64,000 nt of DNA from Opitutia bacterium (lineage in GTDB: Bacteria; Verrucomicrobiota; Verrucomicrobiia; Opitutales; UBA953). The DNA lies in contig CANIUQ010000008.1 in the NCBI GenBank assembly GCA_947470855.1, positions 1 to 64,000 of the forward strand, written 5' to 3'. Below are positions 37,095 to 47,506 of this stretch, piece by piece. The notes below the pieces were generated by a model, which did not search any database, was not told where the DNA came from, and saw nothing but the letters and a program-made list of their open reading frames with translations. A program made the position numbers and the translations under genes. Position 1 is the stretch's first letter; each line of letters opens with the position of its first letter.

Positions 37095-40000
37095 TTAACC
37101 TCCGCCAACGCGAGCCACGTCGCGGGCATTGATTTCGAAGGCTTCGTTAAGTGCTGCATCGCCACTGAGACCTTTCGCTTCAGCAGCGGCAATGGCTTGC
37201 AGGACTCGCTTGTAGTCTTTGGGCATCACTTTGACGAATTTCGGCAAGAGCGAGTTCCATTCGGCTAAAACACGAGCAGCTTTCTTGGATCCAGTTAATT
37301 GAGCATGACGTTGAATGAGTTCTTTTAAGGACTCGGCGTCTTGTGGTTCTACTTTTTCCAAGCCAACCATCTGCGCGTTGCAGTGTTTTGCGAAGTCGCC
37401 CTTTTCATCGAGGACATAGGCTACGCCACCGCTCATACCAGCCGCAAAATTGCGTCCGGTTTCACCGAGAACGATAATGCGTCCGCCGGTCATGTATTCA
37501 CAACCGTGGTCACCGACGCCTTCAACGACAGCGGTAACACCAGAGTTACGAACGGCAAAACGTTCACCAGCAACACCGCGAATGAAGACTTCACCCGAAG
37601 TCGCTCCGTAAAGAGCCACATTTCCAGCGATGATATTTTCTTCGGCAGCAAAGGTCGCTTTATCATCGGGTTTGATGATGATTTTACCTCCCGAGAGGCC
37701 TTTACCAACGTAGTCGTTGGCATCGCCTTCGAGGGTGATGGTTACGCCAGGAGGTACGAAGGCTCCTAAGCTTTGACCAGCACTTCCCTTGAAGTTTAGC
37801 TGGATGGTGCCTTCGGGCAGACCTTGCCAGTGCTTCTTGGTAATTTCGTTACCTAAGATTGTGCCAACCACACGGTGGGTGTTTTTGATGGGCAGGCTAA
37901 GAGAAACTTTTTGTCCCTTCTCGATAGCGTCTTTGCACTTTGGTAGAATTTCTGTGAGGTCGAGCGATTTCTCGAGTCCATGATCTTGGATTTCGGTGCA
38001 ATAGCGACCGACTTCAGGTCCTACTTTCGGTGAGTAGAGTAACTTCGAAAGGTCGATGCCTTTTGCTTTCCAGTGAGCGACGGCGTGTCGAGGCTCTAGG
38101 ATGTCGGTGCGACCTACCATATCGGTAAGTTTACGGAATCCAAGTTGAGCCATCAGTTCACGGACTTCCTGTGCGATAAAGCGCATGAAGTTTACAGCAT
38201 GCTCAGGGTCGCCAGTGAAGTTCTTGCGCAACTCGGGGTCTTGAGTAGCGACGCCGACAGGGCAGGTGTTCAAGTGGCAGACGCGCATCATGATACAGCC
38301 CAGAGAGACGAGCGGAGCGGTGGCGAAACCAAATTCTTCAGCGCCGAGCAAGGCAGCAATGACCACGTCACGTCCGGTCTTTAATTGACCATCGGTTTCA
38401 ACCACGATGCGAGAGCGTAGGTTGTTGAGCAGAAGAGTTTGGTGGGTTTCGGCGAGTCCGAGTTCCCAAGGTAATCCCGCGTGTTTGATGGAGGTCTGAG
38501 GAGAGGCTCCTGTACCGCCGTCGAAGCCAGAAATGAGAACCACATCAGCGTGAGCTTTAGCAACACCCGCAGCGATGGTTCCCACACCTACTTCGGACAC
38601 CAGTTTTACGCTGATACGAGCAGCGCGATTGGAGTTCTTGAGGTCGTGAATTAACTCCGAGAGATCTTCGATGGAGTAAATATCGTGGTGAGGGGGAGGA
38701 GAGATTAGTCCAACACCCGGGGTGGAGTGACGAACCTTGGCAATCCAAGGATAGACTTTACCGCCAGGTAGCTGTCCGCCTTCACCTGGCTTTGCACCTT
38801 GAGCCATTTTGATCTGGAGCTCGCGTGCTTGGGTAAGGTAAAGACTGGTTACGCCAAATCGACCAGAAGCCACTTGCTTGATAGCCGAGTTCTTGGAGTC
38901 ACCGCGTTCATTCGTCCAAGTAAAGCGCTCAGGGTCTTCGCCACCTTCGCCTGTATTGGATTTTCCACCGATACGGTTCATCGCAATGGCGAGGCTTTCG
39001 TGGGCTTCTTTAGAAATGGAACCATAGCTCATTGCTCCCGATTTGAAGCGCTTGAGGATGTTTTCGACGCTCTCGACTTCTTCGATGGGGATGGATTTCT
39101 GAGGTTTGAGTTCCAGTAATCCGCGCAGCGTGAAAATTTGCTGCATCTGTTGATTTACCAAGTTCGAATAGGTCTTAAAGGTTTCATAGTTTCCTGTACG
39201 AACTGCTTTTTGCAAAGAGTGAATGACTTGAGGGCTGAAGAGGTGACCTTCACCTTCGTTGCGCCATTGGTAATCTCCGCCGACTTCGAGTGTTTGTGGA
39301 TGCTCGACGCGTTCGGGGAAAGCGAGGCGGTGACGACTGATGGTTTCTTCAGCAACTGCCGCAAGGTCTGAACCCTCGATTCGTGTGGCTGTACCTGTAA
39401 AGTATTGATCAACCACTTTTTGTTGGAGGCCGACGCACTCAAAGATTTGCGCACCGAGATAACTTTGGATGGTTGAGATACCAATCTTGGAAGCTACCTT
39501 GACGATACCCTTAGTCGCAGCTTTGACGTAGTTCTTGCAGGCCGTGTAGTGATCTACGCCTTCGAGCAGATTCTCACGAATCATGTCATCGAGCGTTTCA
39601 AAGGCTAGGTAAGGATTAATTGCACCACAACCAAAGCCAATTAGTGTGCAGAAGTGATGAACTTCACGTGGTTCGCCTGATTCTAAGATGAGGCCTACCT
39701 TAGTTCGTTTTCCTTCACGAATCAGAAAGTGGTGTAATCCAGAGACAGCCAAGAGAGCAGGGATAGCGGCATTGTTACGGTCGACGCCACGGTCGCTGAG
39801 GATGATGAGGTTAATACCCGCATCGATGTGGAGGCTTGCCTGACGGAATAATTCGTTGAGAGCGTCTTCGAGACCTTTCGCACCTTCTTTAGGATTAAAG
39901 AGGGTAGGTAGTGTAACGGACCGGAATTGGCCATGGGCAACTTCACGCAGCTTAGCCAACTCCTCGTTGGTGAGAATGGGCGTAGGAAGTTCAATGAGAT

Positions 40001-41684
40001 GGCAACTCTCAGGATTGGGATCGAGCAAGTTGCGCTCGGGTCCAATCGTTGTTACCGAAGAGGTAACAATTTCTTCACGAATACAGTCGATAGGGGGATT
40101 GGTAACCTGAGCGAAGAGTTGCTTGAAGTAGTCGTAGAGCAACTTGGACTTATTCGAAAGAACAGCCAAAGGAATGTCTGTACCCATCGATCCCGTTGCT
40201 TCGACACCGTCTTTGGCCATCGGAAGTAGAAGTTTACGTTGATCTTCGAAAGAGTAACCGAAGGCGAGTTGACGCTGCAGAATCGTTTCATGGTCGGGGC
40301 CATGAACTTCTTTTGGCTTAGGAATATCTGCGAGTTTAACTAAATTGCCGTTGAGCCATTGACGGTAAGGCTTTTCGGAAGCGATTTGTTGTTTAATTTC
40401 CTCGTCGGCAACGATGCGACCTTTATCCATGTCCACGAGGAACATTCGACCTGGTTGAAGACGGCCCTTTCGTGCAACGTTTTCAGGAGGAACAGGCAAG
40501 ACACCTGCTTCTGAAGCCATGATGACCAAGTCATCTTTAGTGACGTAGAAGCGGGAGGGGCGAAGACCGTTGCGATCCAAAGTGGCACCAATCATGGTGC
40601 CATCGGTGAAGACGACGGAAGCAGGGCCGTCCCAGGGTTCCATGAGGCAGGAGTTGTACTCGTAGAACGCCTTCTTTTGTTCGCTCATTGATTCATGGCC
40701 ATTCCATGGCTCAGGAATCATCATCATCATTGCTTGTGGCAATGAACGACCGCTCATCACCAAGAGCTCGAGTACATTGTCGAATTGAGCCGAGTCAGAA
40801 CCATTCGTATTAACAATCGGCTTAATTTTTTCGATGTCTTTTCCGAAGAGGGGGCTGGCCAGTAGAGGCTCACGAGCCTTCATCCAGTTAACATTACCTT
40901 TGAGGGTATTGATTTCGCCGTTGTGGGCGATGTAGTGGTAGGGGTGAGCTCGTTCCCAGGAAGGGAAGGTGTTGGTTGAGAAGCGTGAGTGAACTAACGC
41001 CAACGCCGTATCCATCGTGGGATCGTTGAGGTCAGGGAAATATTTGCCCACTTGCTCAGGCATCAACATGCCTTTGTAAATAATGGTACGGCAGGATAAG
41101 CTAGAGGCGTAATAGAAGTTATCTTTGCCCGAGGCACGCAGTTCGTTGTGTGCCTGTTTAGCGATGATGAAAAGTTTACGTTCAAAGTCTTGGTCGGTGG
41201 CACATTTATCGCAGCGAGCGACAAAGACTTGGCGAACGCAGGGCTCACTCTTGATGGCCGTTTGGCCAAGCGATGAATTGTCGGTTGGAACAGTGCGCCA
41301 GCCGAGTACTGTGAGGCCTTGCGACTTAACGATTTCTTCAAAGGTCTTTTCCGAGGCAGTTCGCGTTTTGACATCTGGTGAAACGTAGAGCATGCCTACG
41401 CCGTATTGACCGGGCTTAGGGAGAGAAGAAATTCCAGATTGTGCTGCTACTTTGGCGAGGAACTGGTGAGGGAGTTGGAGAAGGATTCCAGCACCGTCTC
41501 CCGTATTGGCTTCGCAACCACAAGCTCCGCGGTGATCGAGGTTAACCAGGATGGTCAACGCCTGTTGAATAATATCATGAGAGCGTTTGCCCTTCATCTG
41601 ACAGACAAAGCCAACGCCGCAGGCATCGTGCTCAAACTGTGGGTCGTAGAGACCCTGTTTCTCGGGAAGTCCGGGATTATTCAT
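37095..41684 (-). CDS. gltB: Glutamate synthase (NADPH) large subunit
   Basis: Converts glutamine and 2-oxoglutarate to two glutamates. From ATG 41684 the protein is 1529 aa, starting with a short propeptide cut before Cys22 in HDACGVGF, the nucleophile of the glutaminase domain. The FMN/synthase domain has GGEDPERF and the [3Fe-4S] motif [20 protein letters not shown]. The C-terminal glycine-rich beta-helix region is present ([20 protein letters not shown]). A further 33-residue extension upstream to 41783 was rejected because it delays the propeptide. The leader contains a conserved-looking stem (see regulatory entry). Confidence 0.97.
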   Translation of the reverse strand: MNNPGLPEKQGLYDPQFEHDACGVGFVCQMKGKRSHDIIQQALTILVNLDHRGACGCEANTGDGAGILLQLPHQFLAKVAAQSGISSLPKPGQYGVGMLYVSPDVKTRTASEKTFEEIVKSQGLTVLGWRTVPTDNSSLGQTAIKSEPCVRQVFVARCDKCATDQDFERKLFIIAKQAHNELRASGKDNFYYASSLSCRTIIYKGMLMPEQVGKYFPDLNDPTMDTALALVHSRFSTNTFPSWERAHPYHYIAHNGEINTLKGNVNWMKAREPLLASPLFGKDIEKIKPIVNTNGSDSAQFDNVLELLVMSGRSLPQAMMMMIPEPWNGHESMSEQKKAFYEYNSCLMEPWDGPASVVFTDGTMIGATLDRNGLRPSRFYVTKDDLVIMASEAGVLPVPPENVARKGRLQPGRMFLVDMDKGRIVADEEIKQQIASEKPYRQWLNGNLVKLADIPKPKEVHGPDHETILQRQLAFGYSFEDQRKLLLPMAKDGVEATGSMGTDIPLAVLSNKSKLLYDYFKQLFAQVTNPPIDCIREEIVTSSVTTIGPERNLLDPNPESCHLIELPTPILTNEELAKLREVAHGQFRSVTLPTLFNPKEGAKGLEDALNELFRQASLHIDAGINLIILSDRGVDRNNAAIPALLAVSGLHHFLIREGKRTKVGLILESGEPREVHHFCTLIGFGCGAINPYLAFETLDDMIRENLLEGVDHYTACKNYVKAATKGIVKVASKIGISTIQSYLGAQIFECVGLQQKVVDQYFTGTATRIEGSDLAAVAEETISRHRLAFPERVEHPQTLEVGGDYQWRNEGEGHLFSPQVIHSLQKAVRTGNYETFKTYSNLVNQQMQQIFTLRGLLELKPQKSIPIEEVESVENILKRFKSGAMSYGSISKEAHESLAIAMNRIGGKSNTGEGGEDPERFTWTNERGDSKNSAIKQVASGRFGVTSLYLTQARELQIKMAQGAKPGEGGQLPGGKVYPWIAKVRHSTPGVGLISPPPHHDIYSIEDLSELIHDLKNSNRAARISVKLVSEVGVGTIAAGVAKAHADVVLISGFDGGTGASPQTSIKHAGLPWELGLAETHQTLLLNNLRSRIVVETDGQLKTGRDVVIAALLGAEEFGFATAPLVSLGCIMMRVCHLNTCPVGVATQDPELRKNFTGDPEHAVNFMRFIAQEVRELMAQLGFRKLTDMVGRTDILEPRHAVAHWKAKGIDLSKLLYSPKVGPEVGRYCTEIQDHGLEKSLDLTEILPKCKDAIEKGQKVSLSLPIKNTHRVVGTILGNEITKKHWQGLPEGTIQLNFKGSAGQSLGAFVPPGVTITLEGDANDYVGKGLSGGKIIIKPDDKATFAAEENIIAGNVALYGATSGEVFIRGVAGERFAVRNSGVTAVVEGVGDHGCEYMTGGRIIVLGETGRNFAAGMSGGVAYVLDEKGDFAKHCNAQMVGLEKVEPQDAESLKELIQRHAQLTGSKKAARVLAEWNSLLPKFVKVMPKDYKRVLQAIAAAEAKGLSGDAALNEAFEINARDVARVGGG

Positions 41685-42022
41685 TTCTGGTATGGTCAAA
41701 AAGTGAGGTAGTGACAAAAAGGTGCTAAAGGAGTCGTTTGGGTGCCTGAGGGATTTCCGCAGGGTGTTGAATCTAGTGAACAATAATCCCCCTCAGTCAA
41801 ATGCAACTTATTGGGTCAGTTTCAGCCTTTCAGACCCCCTTTGGGGTGATGGCTCTGGCTGAAAGTTGCTCTTCGACCCGATAAGCCAGAGGAGTGGTAA
41901 AAAATAAGCCCAAGATTTGTCCCATTTATTGCAGTTTGCTGAGGATTCGGCGAAAAGTTTCGTTTCCTGTTCTTTCCGTCACCCTTGACAATGACCAAGG
42001 GCAGGCCGACACATTATCTGAT
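41685..42022. promoter_or_regulatory. Divergent region upstream of gltB, with nested hairpin
   Basis: The 338-bp gap separates gltB (leftward) from an RNA methyltransferase gene (rightward). Positions 41820-41864 fold into an outer stem TTTCAGCC/GGCTGAAA (41820-41827 with 41857-41864) around an inner hairpin ACCCC-CTTT-GGGGT (41834-41847). On the gltB strand it would lie in the 5' untranslated region. It resembles no riboswitch I know. No sigma-54 or clear -10/-35 pair was found. The rest is unremarkable. Confidence 0.5.
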
Positions 42023-43558
42023 ATGAAAGCGGACAATGACTTATATCGTCAGATGCGAACTCTGTCCGCAGAGCACCTCTGGACTATTGAGGTCCCTAAA
42101 TTTAATCAAGCTTCAGCAACCGACCGACCCCGGCTCGCTGGACTCATTCGGGCAGTTGGGGTTGTTTTTGCCAGTTCGGGAACTGCCTCCCAAAAGGTCG
42201 CAGTGAAGGCTTGGATGAAAAGCCTTTTGCAGGATCCTTCAGAAAAGGTGCGACGCTATGCGATGGCGGCTATACCCAAACTGGGCGGTGACGTGGAGGC
42301 TGAGAAAGAAATTTTAAGTATTCTGAAGACCAGTTCGGTGGATCGCGAAAAGCGAAAAGCGGGAGCAGCTTTAGAAAAAATTGCTGGGCAGGAGACTCTT
42401 CAGACTCTGGCTCAAAGTCAGACACCGCTACCATTTTCAGAACAAAAAATTCGGGCGAACGTGGCACGACAAACGAACCCAAGCTCGTTGCGTATGGATG
42501 AAATTTTAGAGCGTTACGATACGCTACGGATTAGTTTGCGTTGTCGTAAAGGGCTCGAGGCCTTGCTTGCTGAAGAAGTAAAAAAATCAGCCAAGCATGG
42601 TGGCAAATTTCGTTTATTAGAGATTCGAGGCTGTCACGTGGTTGTGGCAGCGACGGCACCATTCACTTTACGTGATCTTTATCAACTGCGTTGCTTTGAT
42701 ACCTGTGCCTTTTCTTTGGGGCGCATCGATAATCCTCAGGCAGCTGATGCGATTCAACGTTTAGCCAAGTTAATCGCTTCACCGCTGACGGAGCGGCTGA
42801 TGTCGTCCTTCACCGTGGGCTCCTTCCGCTATCGTTTGTCCTTTTCCGATGCCCAAACGAGTGATGTTCTTTTACAAAAATGTGCCCAAGCTGCTTTCGA
42901 GATTAATCCTCGAATTTTGAATGATGCCCGAGAGTCGGCGTGGTCGATTGAGGTTTATGTCACTCCCACCGCTGCCTTGGTTGAGCTCAGCCCTAAGGTT
43001 TTACCTGACCCGCGTCTAGCCTATCGCATGGGGACGATTAGTGCTGCCTCTCATCCTCCTTTAGCAGCGTGTATCGCCCGTTTGGCTGATCCTCAGGCGA
43101 ATGAGGTGGTATGGGATCCGTTTTGTGGCTCGGGAATGGAGTTAATTGAGACCTGTTTGAGAGGTGGAGTGGTTAAAGTGATTGGTTTCGACTTGAGCGA
43201 AGAAGCGATTCAGCATGCGCAAAACAATTTTCAAGCAGCCAATTTGGCTGGAGTGAAAAGTCATTTCATCGTCGGAGATTTTAGAAATTATATAGCCGAG
43301 ACGGATCTGCAGCCCGGAACGGTTTCCTTGGTTGTTTCCAATCCGCCACTGGGTCGCCGCGTGCGAGTTCCCAATCTGCAGGGAATGTTTACGGATTTTT
43401 TCCAAGCTGCTTCGCGAGTGCTCAAACCGGGAGGGAAGTTGGTCTTCGTCAATCCTTTGAAACTAGAGCCGGCCGATTCTTCACTTCGTCGCACCTACCG
43501 TCAAGTGGTCGACCTCGGAGGGTATGATTGCCGTTTAGAGGTCTACGTTAAATTGTAA
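42023..43558 (+). CDS. THUMP-domain class I RNA methyltransferase with HEAT-like N-terminus
   Basis: Predicted SAM-dependent RNA (guanine-N2) methyltransferase of the RlmL/Trm14 group, 511 aa from ATG 42023. Residues about 40-130 look like HEAT-type helices (DPSEKVRRYAMAAIPKLG). A THUMP-like RNA-binding domain follows (about 165-330, LRISLRCRKGLEALLAEEV). The methyltransferase fold has DPFCGSG (365-371), FDLSEEAIQHAQNN and catalytic NPPLG (440-444) in place of the common NPPY. An upstream GTG at 41894 gives a longer frame but with no spacing for a ribosome-binding site. Target site unknown. Confidence 0.83.
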   Translation: MKADNDLYRQMRTLSAEHLWTIEVPKFNQASATDRPRLAGLIRAVGVVFASSGTASQKVAVKAWMKSLLQDPSEKVRRYAMAAIPKLGGDVEAEKEILSILKTSSVDREKRKAGAALEKIAGQETLQTLAQSQTPLPFSEQKIRANVARQTNPSSLRMDEILERYDTLRISLRCRKGLEALLAEEVKKSAKHGGKFRLLEIRGCHVVVAATAPFTLRDLYQLRCFDTCAFSLGRIDNPQAADAIQRLAKLIASPLTERLMSSFTVGSFRYRLSFSDAQTSDVLLQKCAQAAFEINPRILNDARESAWSIEVYVTPTAALVELSPKVLPDPRLAYRMGTISAASHPPLAACIARLADPQANEVVWDPFCGSGMELIETCLRGGVVKVIGFDLSEEAIQHAQNNFQAANLAGVKSHFIVGDFRNYIAETDLQPGTVSLVVSNPPLGRRVRVPNLQGMFTDFFQAASRVLKPGGKLVFVNPLKLEPADSSLRRTYRQVVDLGGYDCRLEVYVKL

Positions 43559-43573
43559 AAGAGCATAACGAAT

Positions 43574-43600
43574 TAGGCCCACTCTCAGAGAGTGGGCCTA
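43574..43600 (-). terminator. Hairpin between methyltransferase gene and tmRNA
   Basis: A 12-bp perfect stem TAGGCCCACTCT/AGAGTGGGCCTA with loop CAG. It begins 15 bp after the methyltransferase stop and 8 bp beyond the tmRNA 3' end. The sequence after it on the tmRNA strand is AATTCGTTATG, a poor U-tract. It could stop transcription from both sides but is not a textbook intrinsic terminator. Confidence 0.6.
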
Positions 43601-43608
43601 AAGAAAGG

Positions 43609-43973
43609 TGGAGGTGGTGGGAGTTGAACCCACGTCTTCTAACCCGTACGTCACATCTTCTACATGCTTAGCTTCATTATTAATTTCGGTCGCGTTTGGG
43701 AATGGGCACCCGTGCGACCTATTCTCATTCTCACTTGCCCCGGAGATAGAGACGAAAGAAGGGGATCGCCTGCGTTAACCGAACGGATCTAGGGATGCAG
43801 GTCAGGCCCTAGGGTTCGTCGCTGTACTTAGGCAGCGAGTGCGAGAGCGTTGTCGTTCTCGAACGTGATGGTGTTTTTAGCAGTTATATGCTGCCAGATG
43901 GATTAAAGAGGAAACTGACATCCTCTGCATGCCGTCATGATATCTTGGTTGGAATCGAATCCGGAACACCCCC
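43609..43973 (-). ncRNA. ssrA: tmRNA (one-piece)
   Basis: Rescues stalled ribosomes by trans-translation. The tRNA-like ends pair: 5' GGGGGTG (43973-43967) with 3' CACCTCC, plus the T arm GTGGG-TTCAACT-CCCAC. Resume codon GCT is at 43881-43879, and the tag reads AKNTITFENDNALALAA followed by TAA at 43830-43828. The hydrophobic LALAA end is the ClpXP degradation signal. The 3' bases after the discriminator A are CCT, so CCA is not encoded. The rest forms the usual pseudoknot region. Confidence 0.97.
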
Positions 43974-44022
43974 GAAATGCATACGTCGACATTAGCGGGG
44001 TCGACTGAGAAGGAACGTCATC

Positions 44023-44050
44023 ATTGTCGCCGAAAACTGAATAAAGTCAA
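44023..44050 (-). promoter_or_regulatory. Candidate tmRNA promoter
   Basis: On the tmRNA strand TTGACT (44050-44045) and GACAAT (44028-44023) are 16 bp apart, a fair match to -35/-10. Transcription would begin near 44016, leaving about 43 nt of leader for RNase P to remove. Confidence 0.4.
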
Positions 44051-44118
44051 GGGGGTGCAGAGATGAATAACTCGTATTTTTCGCTTTAAAATCATCCGTT
44101 AAGGCAAAGGGTAGGCGA

Positions 44119-45075
44119 GTGAATGTATTTACGGCAGAATTGTCTCAGGCGCTTCTTCGCATGGGGCTGTTTATTTTTATCGGCTGGTTCTTGGCTCGTC
44201 AGGGGTTGGTCGTGTCTGCGGCTCGACCCTCCATCATGCGTTTAGTCATCGGCGTTTTTTTTCCTGCTCTCATTTTTTCTCGAGTTTGTAATAATCCCTT
44301 GCTGAGTTCGAGTTCTCGAGCCGCTCTTTATCTCGGAGTCGGTTTTGCCATGGTTGTGGTGGGGATTCTCGTTTCGCGCTTGGTTGCGCATCTTTTGGGA
44401 TTTAAAACGGGAGTAACGAAGCGCACTTTTGCTTATGCAGCAGGAATTAATAATTTTGGTTATTTAGGCATACCCGTCACCGCGGCTTTATTTAATGACC
44501 ATGTCATGGGAGTTCTGCTGGTGCATAATGTTGGAGTTGAGGCAGCGGTATGGACTTTTGGGGTCGCCTATTTATCAGGGAAAAAGGGCTGGATGTTCCT
44601 CAAGGATCTTGTACAACCGATGACGGTTTCGTTGGCCATAGCGTTAGTCCTGAATTTTTTGGGTTGGAGTAACTCGGCTCCCGTGCTTTTTGCCACACAG
44701 TTTACGCACGTTATCGGAGAGTGTGCTATTCCCGTGGGTACAATTCTTACGGGAGTTTATCTTTTTGAAACAATCCAGGGGTATCGTTTTTTTGCTGAAC
44801 CACGCATGACCACAGGCTTCATCCTTTGCCGTTGGCTCATAATTCCAATGATACTTTTAGCGGCAGCTAGCTTTTTGATTCCCGATGCCGAATTACAAAA
44901 AGTCATGCTCGTGCAAGCCGCAATGCCTGCGGGAATTTTTAGTTTTTTGATTGTGGAGATGTATAAGGGAGACGTTGCGGTTGCTCTGCGCTGTTCTGTT
45001 TTTACAATCGCTTTTTGCCCGTTGATTACGCCTGTCTGGCTTTGCTTGGGTTCCCGTTGGCTCCACCTTAGCTAA
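44119..45075 (+). CDS. AEC family transporter
   Basis: Integral membrane protein (318 aa, about 10 helices) of the auxin efflux carrier family (bile/arsenite/riboflavin transporter clan). Family features include the repeated glycine- and asparagine-rich crossover helices, here AAGINNFGYLGIPVTAALF in the middle and LVQAAMPAGIFSFLIVEMY near the end. The start is GTG at 44119. Bacterial members export malonate, malate or other organic acids, but the substrate here is not apparent. The stop overlaps the next lipoprotein gene by one base, so it heads a four-gene run. Confidence 0.92.
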   Translation: MNVFTAELSQALLRMGLFIFIGWFLARQGLVVSAARPSIMRLVIGVFFPALIFSRVCNNPLLSSSSRAALYLGVGFAMVVVGILVSRLVAHLLGFKTGVTKRTFAYAAGINNFGYLGIPVTAALFNDHVMGVLLVHNVGVEAAVWTFGVAYLSGKKGWMFLKDLVQPMTVSLAIALVLNFLGWSNSAPVLFATQFTHVIGECAIPVGTILTGVYLFETIQGYRFFAEPRMTTGFILCRWLIIPMILLAAASFLIPDAELQKVMLVQAAMPAGIFSFLIVEMYKGDVAVALRCSVFTIAFCPLITPVWLCLGSRWLHLS

Positions 45076-46469
45076 TGAAAGAAATGAAAATATTTGTCAG
45101 CATACTGTGTCTCTTCCTCGTCGGATGTGTGAGTTATTTGGATCAAGCTGAAGTGGCTCAACAGGCGATTCTCTCGGGCGATTTCGAAACTTTGTCGAGT
45201 GTAGCACTCGCTGAAGCTGAACAATCGAGGAATGAGGCACTGCTTTGGCAATTGGAGGCTGGTGCGGCTTTACGAGCCCAAGGCAAAATTAAGGAAAGTG
45301 TGGTTTGCTTTGAGCGAGTCGAAAGTGCTCTCCAGGCCGAAGAGGAGAGGGCTGATTTTTCAGTTTCTGAAGAATTGGTGGGGGCGTTCTCTAATGAATA
45401 TGCTCAGGCCTACCGTCCGAAGCCAGTCGATCGAATTTTTGCTTCGACTTATCAATTGCTTAATTGGATTGAACTCGGTGATTTTGCGCGTGCGCGAGTC
45501 GCTGTAACGCGTTTACGATTTGTTCAGGAGAAATGGGGTAATCGCGAAATTTATCTCTCGGCTTCGGCCAAAACAGGAAACGAGGCTGCGGTGGTGAAGG
45601 CCTCACAGGAGGGTCAGACGAAGTTGGCATTAGATCAAATCGAGAATGACTTATCTACTTATGGTGTGGCATCGACTTATGATGATGCCTTTAGTCATTG
45701 GCTCCAGGGGATGTATTTCATGCACACCGCGCGAGAGGCCTCAGACTATGAGCGAGCGCGAAAAGAATTTTTAGCGGCTACTCAACTTAATTCTGATTGT
45801 TCCGTTATCCAAGCCGATCAGGCTGATTGTGAAAAGTTGATTCAGGGTAAATCGCTCGAGCGTTTGGTTTATGTTGTGGTTGAAAAAGGTCATGCGCCAG
45901 AGTGGTATGAGCAGCGAATTGATTTCCCTGCTTTTTTGATTTCGGATCGCGTCTCCTTTGTCTCCGTGGCTTTGCCAGCTATCCGTCCAGCGAAACCTGA
46001 TTACTCTCTCGCTTTGAATCTCGATGACAAAGGCTTGAGGCTTTCGCCTATTTCTCGTCCCGAGGCTTTAGTGGCTCAGCATTTTGCAGCCTCGTTTTCG
46101 ACGCTAAAAACACGAGCGGTGATTTCAGCGGTGACAAAAACAGCCAGCGCCTACGCAATCAATAAGGCAACTGAACAAAGGGAAAAGCGAAGGCAGGATA
46201 ATGAGTCTCGATGGCTTCGCTTGATTGGACAGATCGGGGCTGGGGTTTATACGGTTGCCTCAACTCAGGCGGATTTACGTCATTGGCGAAGTCTCCCTGC
46301 TCGATTTTCCTTAGCCCGTCTGACAGCTCCCTCTGGTAGTAAAATCAGTGTGGTTGGTAGGCCAGAGGTGTCTTGTATTTTACCAGAGGGCAAGGTTCTG
46401 CTTGTAAGCGTAAAGTCTTCTAGCGAATATAGTCCTGTCACTCTTCGCTGTACTGTTTTACTTCCATGA
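45075..46469 (+). CDS. COG3014-type uncharacterised lipoprotein
   Basis: A 464-residue lipoprotein: signal peptide MKEMKIFVSILCLFLVG with lipobox LVGC (Cys18). The body is rich in helical, TPR-like segments (RNEALLWQLEAGAALRAQGK, NWIELGDFARARVAVTRL). The architecture and the neighbours (YcfL, LpoB) match the uncharacterised COG3014 family, which travels with this pair in many Gram-negative genomes. No catalytic motif is seen. It probably sits on the periplasmic side of the outer membrane and takes part in peptidoglycan synthase control. Confidence 0.8.
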   Translation: MKEMKIFVSILCLFLVGCVSYLDQAEVAQQAILSGDFETLSSVALAEAEQSRNEALLWQLEAGAALRAQGKIKESVVCFERVESALQAEEERADFSVSEELVGAFSNEYAQAYRPKPVDRIFASTYQLLNWIELGDFARARVAVTRLRFVQEKWGNREIYLSASAKTGNEAAVVKASQEGQTKLALDQIENDLSTYGVASTYDDAFSHWLQGMYFMHTAREASDYERARKEFLAATQLNSDCSVIQADQADCEKLIQGKSLERLVYVVVEKGHAPEWYEQRIDFPAFLISDRVSFVSVALPAIRPAKPDYSLALNLDDKGLRLSPISRPEALVAQHFAASFSTLKTRAVISAVTKTASAYAINKATEQREKRRQDNESRWLRLIGQIGAGVYTVASTQADLRHWRSLPARFSLARLTAPSGSKISVVGRPEVSCILPEGKVLLVSVKSSSEYSPVTLRCTVLLP

Positions 46470-46897
46470 AAAAATTTTTTCTTTTCGGCGTAGCAATGTT
46501 CTTCGTTGGTTGTTCAACGGTCATCAAAGTAGGTGATCAAATTGAGCGTGCCGCAACCCCGCCTGATGCGGTTAATTATGTTACGACAAAGCCTGATGGT
46601 AGCTACGAAGCGCAGTTAAACGATGGCCGATTGGCAGAAAAGTTAACCATTATTTCACTACGCAAATTCAAAAATCAAGGTGGCTACCTACAAGTACAGT
46701 GTGAGTTGAAAAATAGTTCGGCTCTCAGGCAGGATTTTAATGTCAGCTTTGAATTTCTCGCGGCGGACGGAAGAGTTGTCGAAGGGCAGCGCAATTGGGA
46801 TACGTTACAACTGGAGCCTGGTGCTCTTCATACCTATACAGCCACGGCCTTACGTTCCGAGGCTGTGGAATGTCGTCTACGCTTTCTTGCTAAATAA
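46466..46897 (+). CDS. YcfL-like (DUF1425) periplasmic lipoprotein
   Basis: A 143-residue lipoprotein with signal peptide and lipobox FVGC (Cys16). The mature part is a beta-sandwich of the DUF1425 type (LQVQCELKNSSALRQDFNV, then FEFLAADGRVVE, and HTYTATAL). The start overlaps the preceding gene by 4 bp, and lpoB follows 8 bp later. The close order COG3014-YcfL-LpoB strongly supports the call. Biochemical function is unknown. Confidence 0.87.
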   Translation: MKKFFLFGVAMFFVGCSTVIKVGDQIERAATPPDAVNYVTTKPDGSYEAQLNDGRLAEKLTIISLRKFKNQGGYLQVQCELKNSSALRQDFNVSFEFLAADGRVVEGQRNWDTLQLEPGALHTYTATALRSEAVECRLRFLAK

Positions 46898-46905
46898 TTA
46901 TTACC

Positions 46906-47454
46906 ATGAATCGACTCATTCTCTCCCTCTCTACAGCACTTCTTGTTTTAGTTGGCTGCGGTACACCTGCTGCCTACAAAGATCCTAATGGACGCGACTT
47001 GGTCGTTAGTTTGGATCAGGTGAATATTCAGGATTTCGCTTCGGCAGGCTCGGCGATGTTGCAATCGATGTCTAATGCTCCTGCTTTAAATCAGCAGCCA
47101 CCTGCTGTCTTAAAATTGGGTACTATCACTAACGACACTACGGTGAATTTTGATACGAGCCTTTTATTGTCCAAGTTGACCGTGCCCTTGGTGAATTCAG
47201 GTCGCATTGTTTTACTGGAAAGCGACGTGGCTGCGGATGCCGCTCGCCAAGCACAGGGTGCAGAGGGTCAAGTTCCCCAAGCCCAATTGGTTCTGAAGGG
47301 GAAAATTTTAGAAGATCGTGCCAATGCGGGTAGCACGCGCCAGGCTTCCTATGTTTTTCAACTGACTTTAGTTGATGTTAAGCGTGGTGTGGCCCTTTGG
47401 ACGGAAGAGAAAATTGTCACTAAACAGGGCACCAAAAATACCGTTGGCTTCTAA
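46906..47454 (+). CDS. lpoB: Penicillin-binding protein activator LpoB
   Basis: Outer-membrane lipoprotein that reaches through the peptidoglycan to stimulate the synthase PBP1b. Lipobox LVGC (Cys18), then the LpoB fold with LKLGTITNDTTVNFDTSLL, IVLLESD and LVLKGKILEDRANAGSTRQA. The C-terminal SYVFQLTLVDVKRGVALWTE is typical. 182 residues is slightly short, since the flexible linker seen in E. coli is reduced. No class A PBP gene is in the window. Confidence 0.9.
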   Translation: MNRLILSLSTALLVLVGCGTPAAYKDPNGRDLVVSLDQVNIQDFASAGSAMLQSMSNAPALNQQPPAVLKLGTITNDTTVNFDTSLLLSKLTVPLVNSGRIVLLESDVAADAARQAQGAEGQVPQAQLVLKGKILEDRANAGSTRQASYVFQLTLVDVKRGVALWTEEKIVTKQGTKNTVGF

Positions 47455-47506
47455 GTGAATTACCCTCGCGGTTTGACCTTTTTGCAACCTGCGTCTCTGT
47501 CGAGGG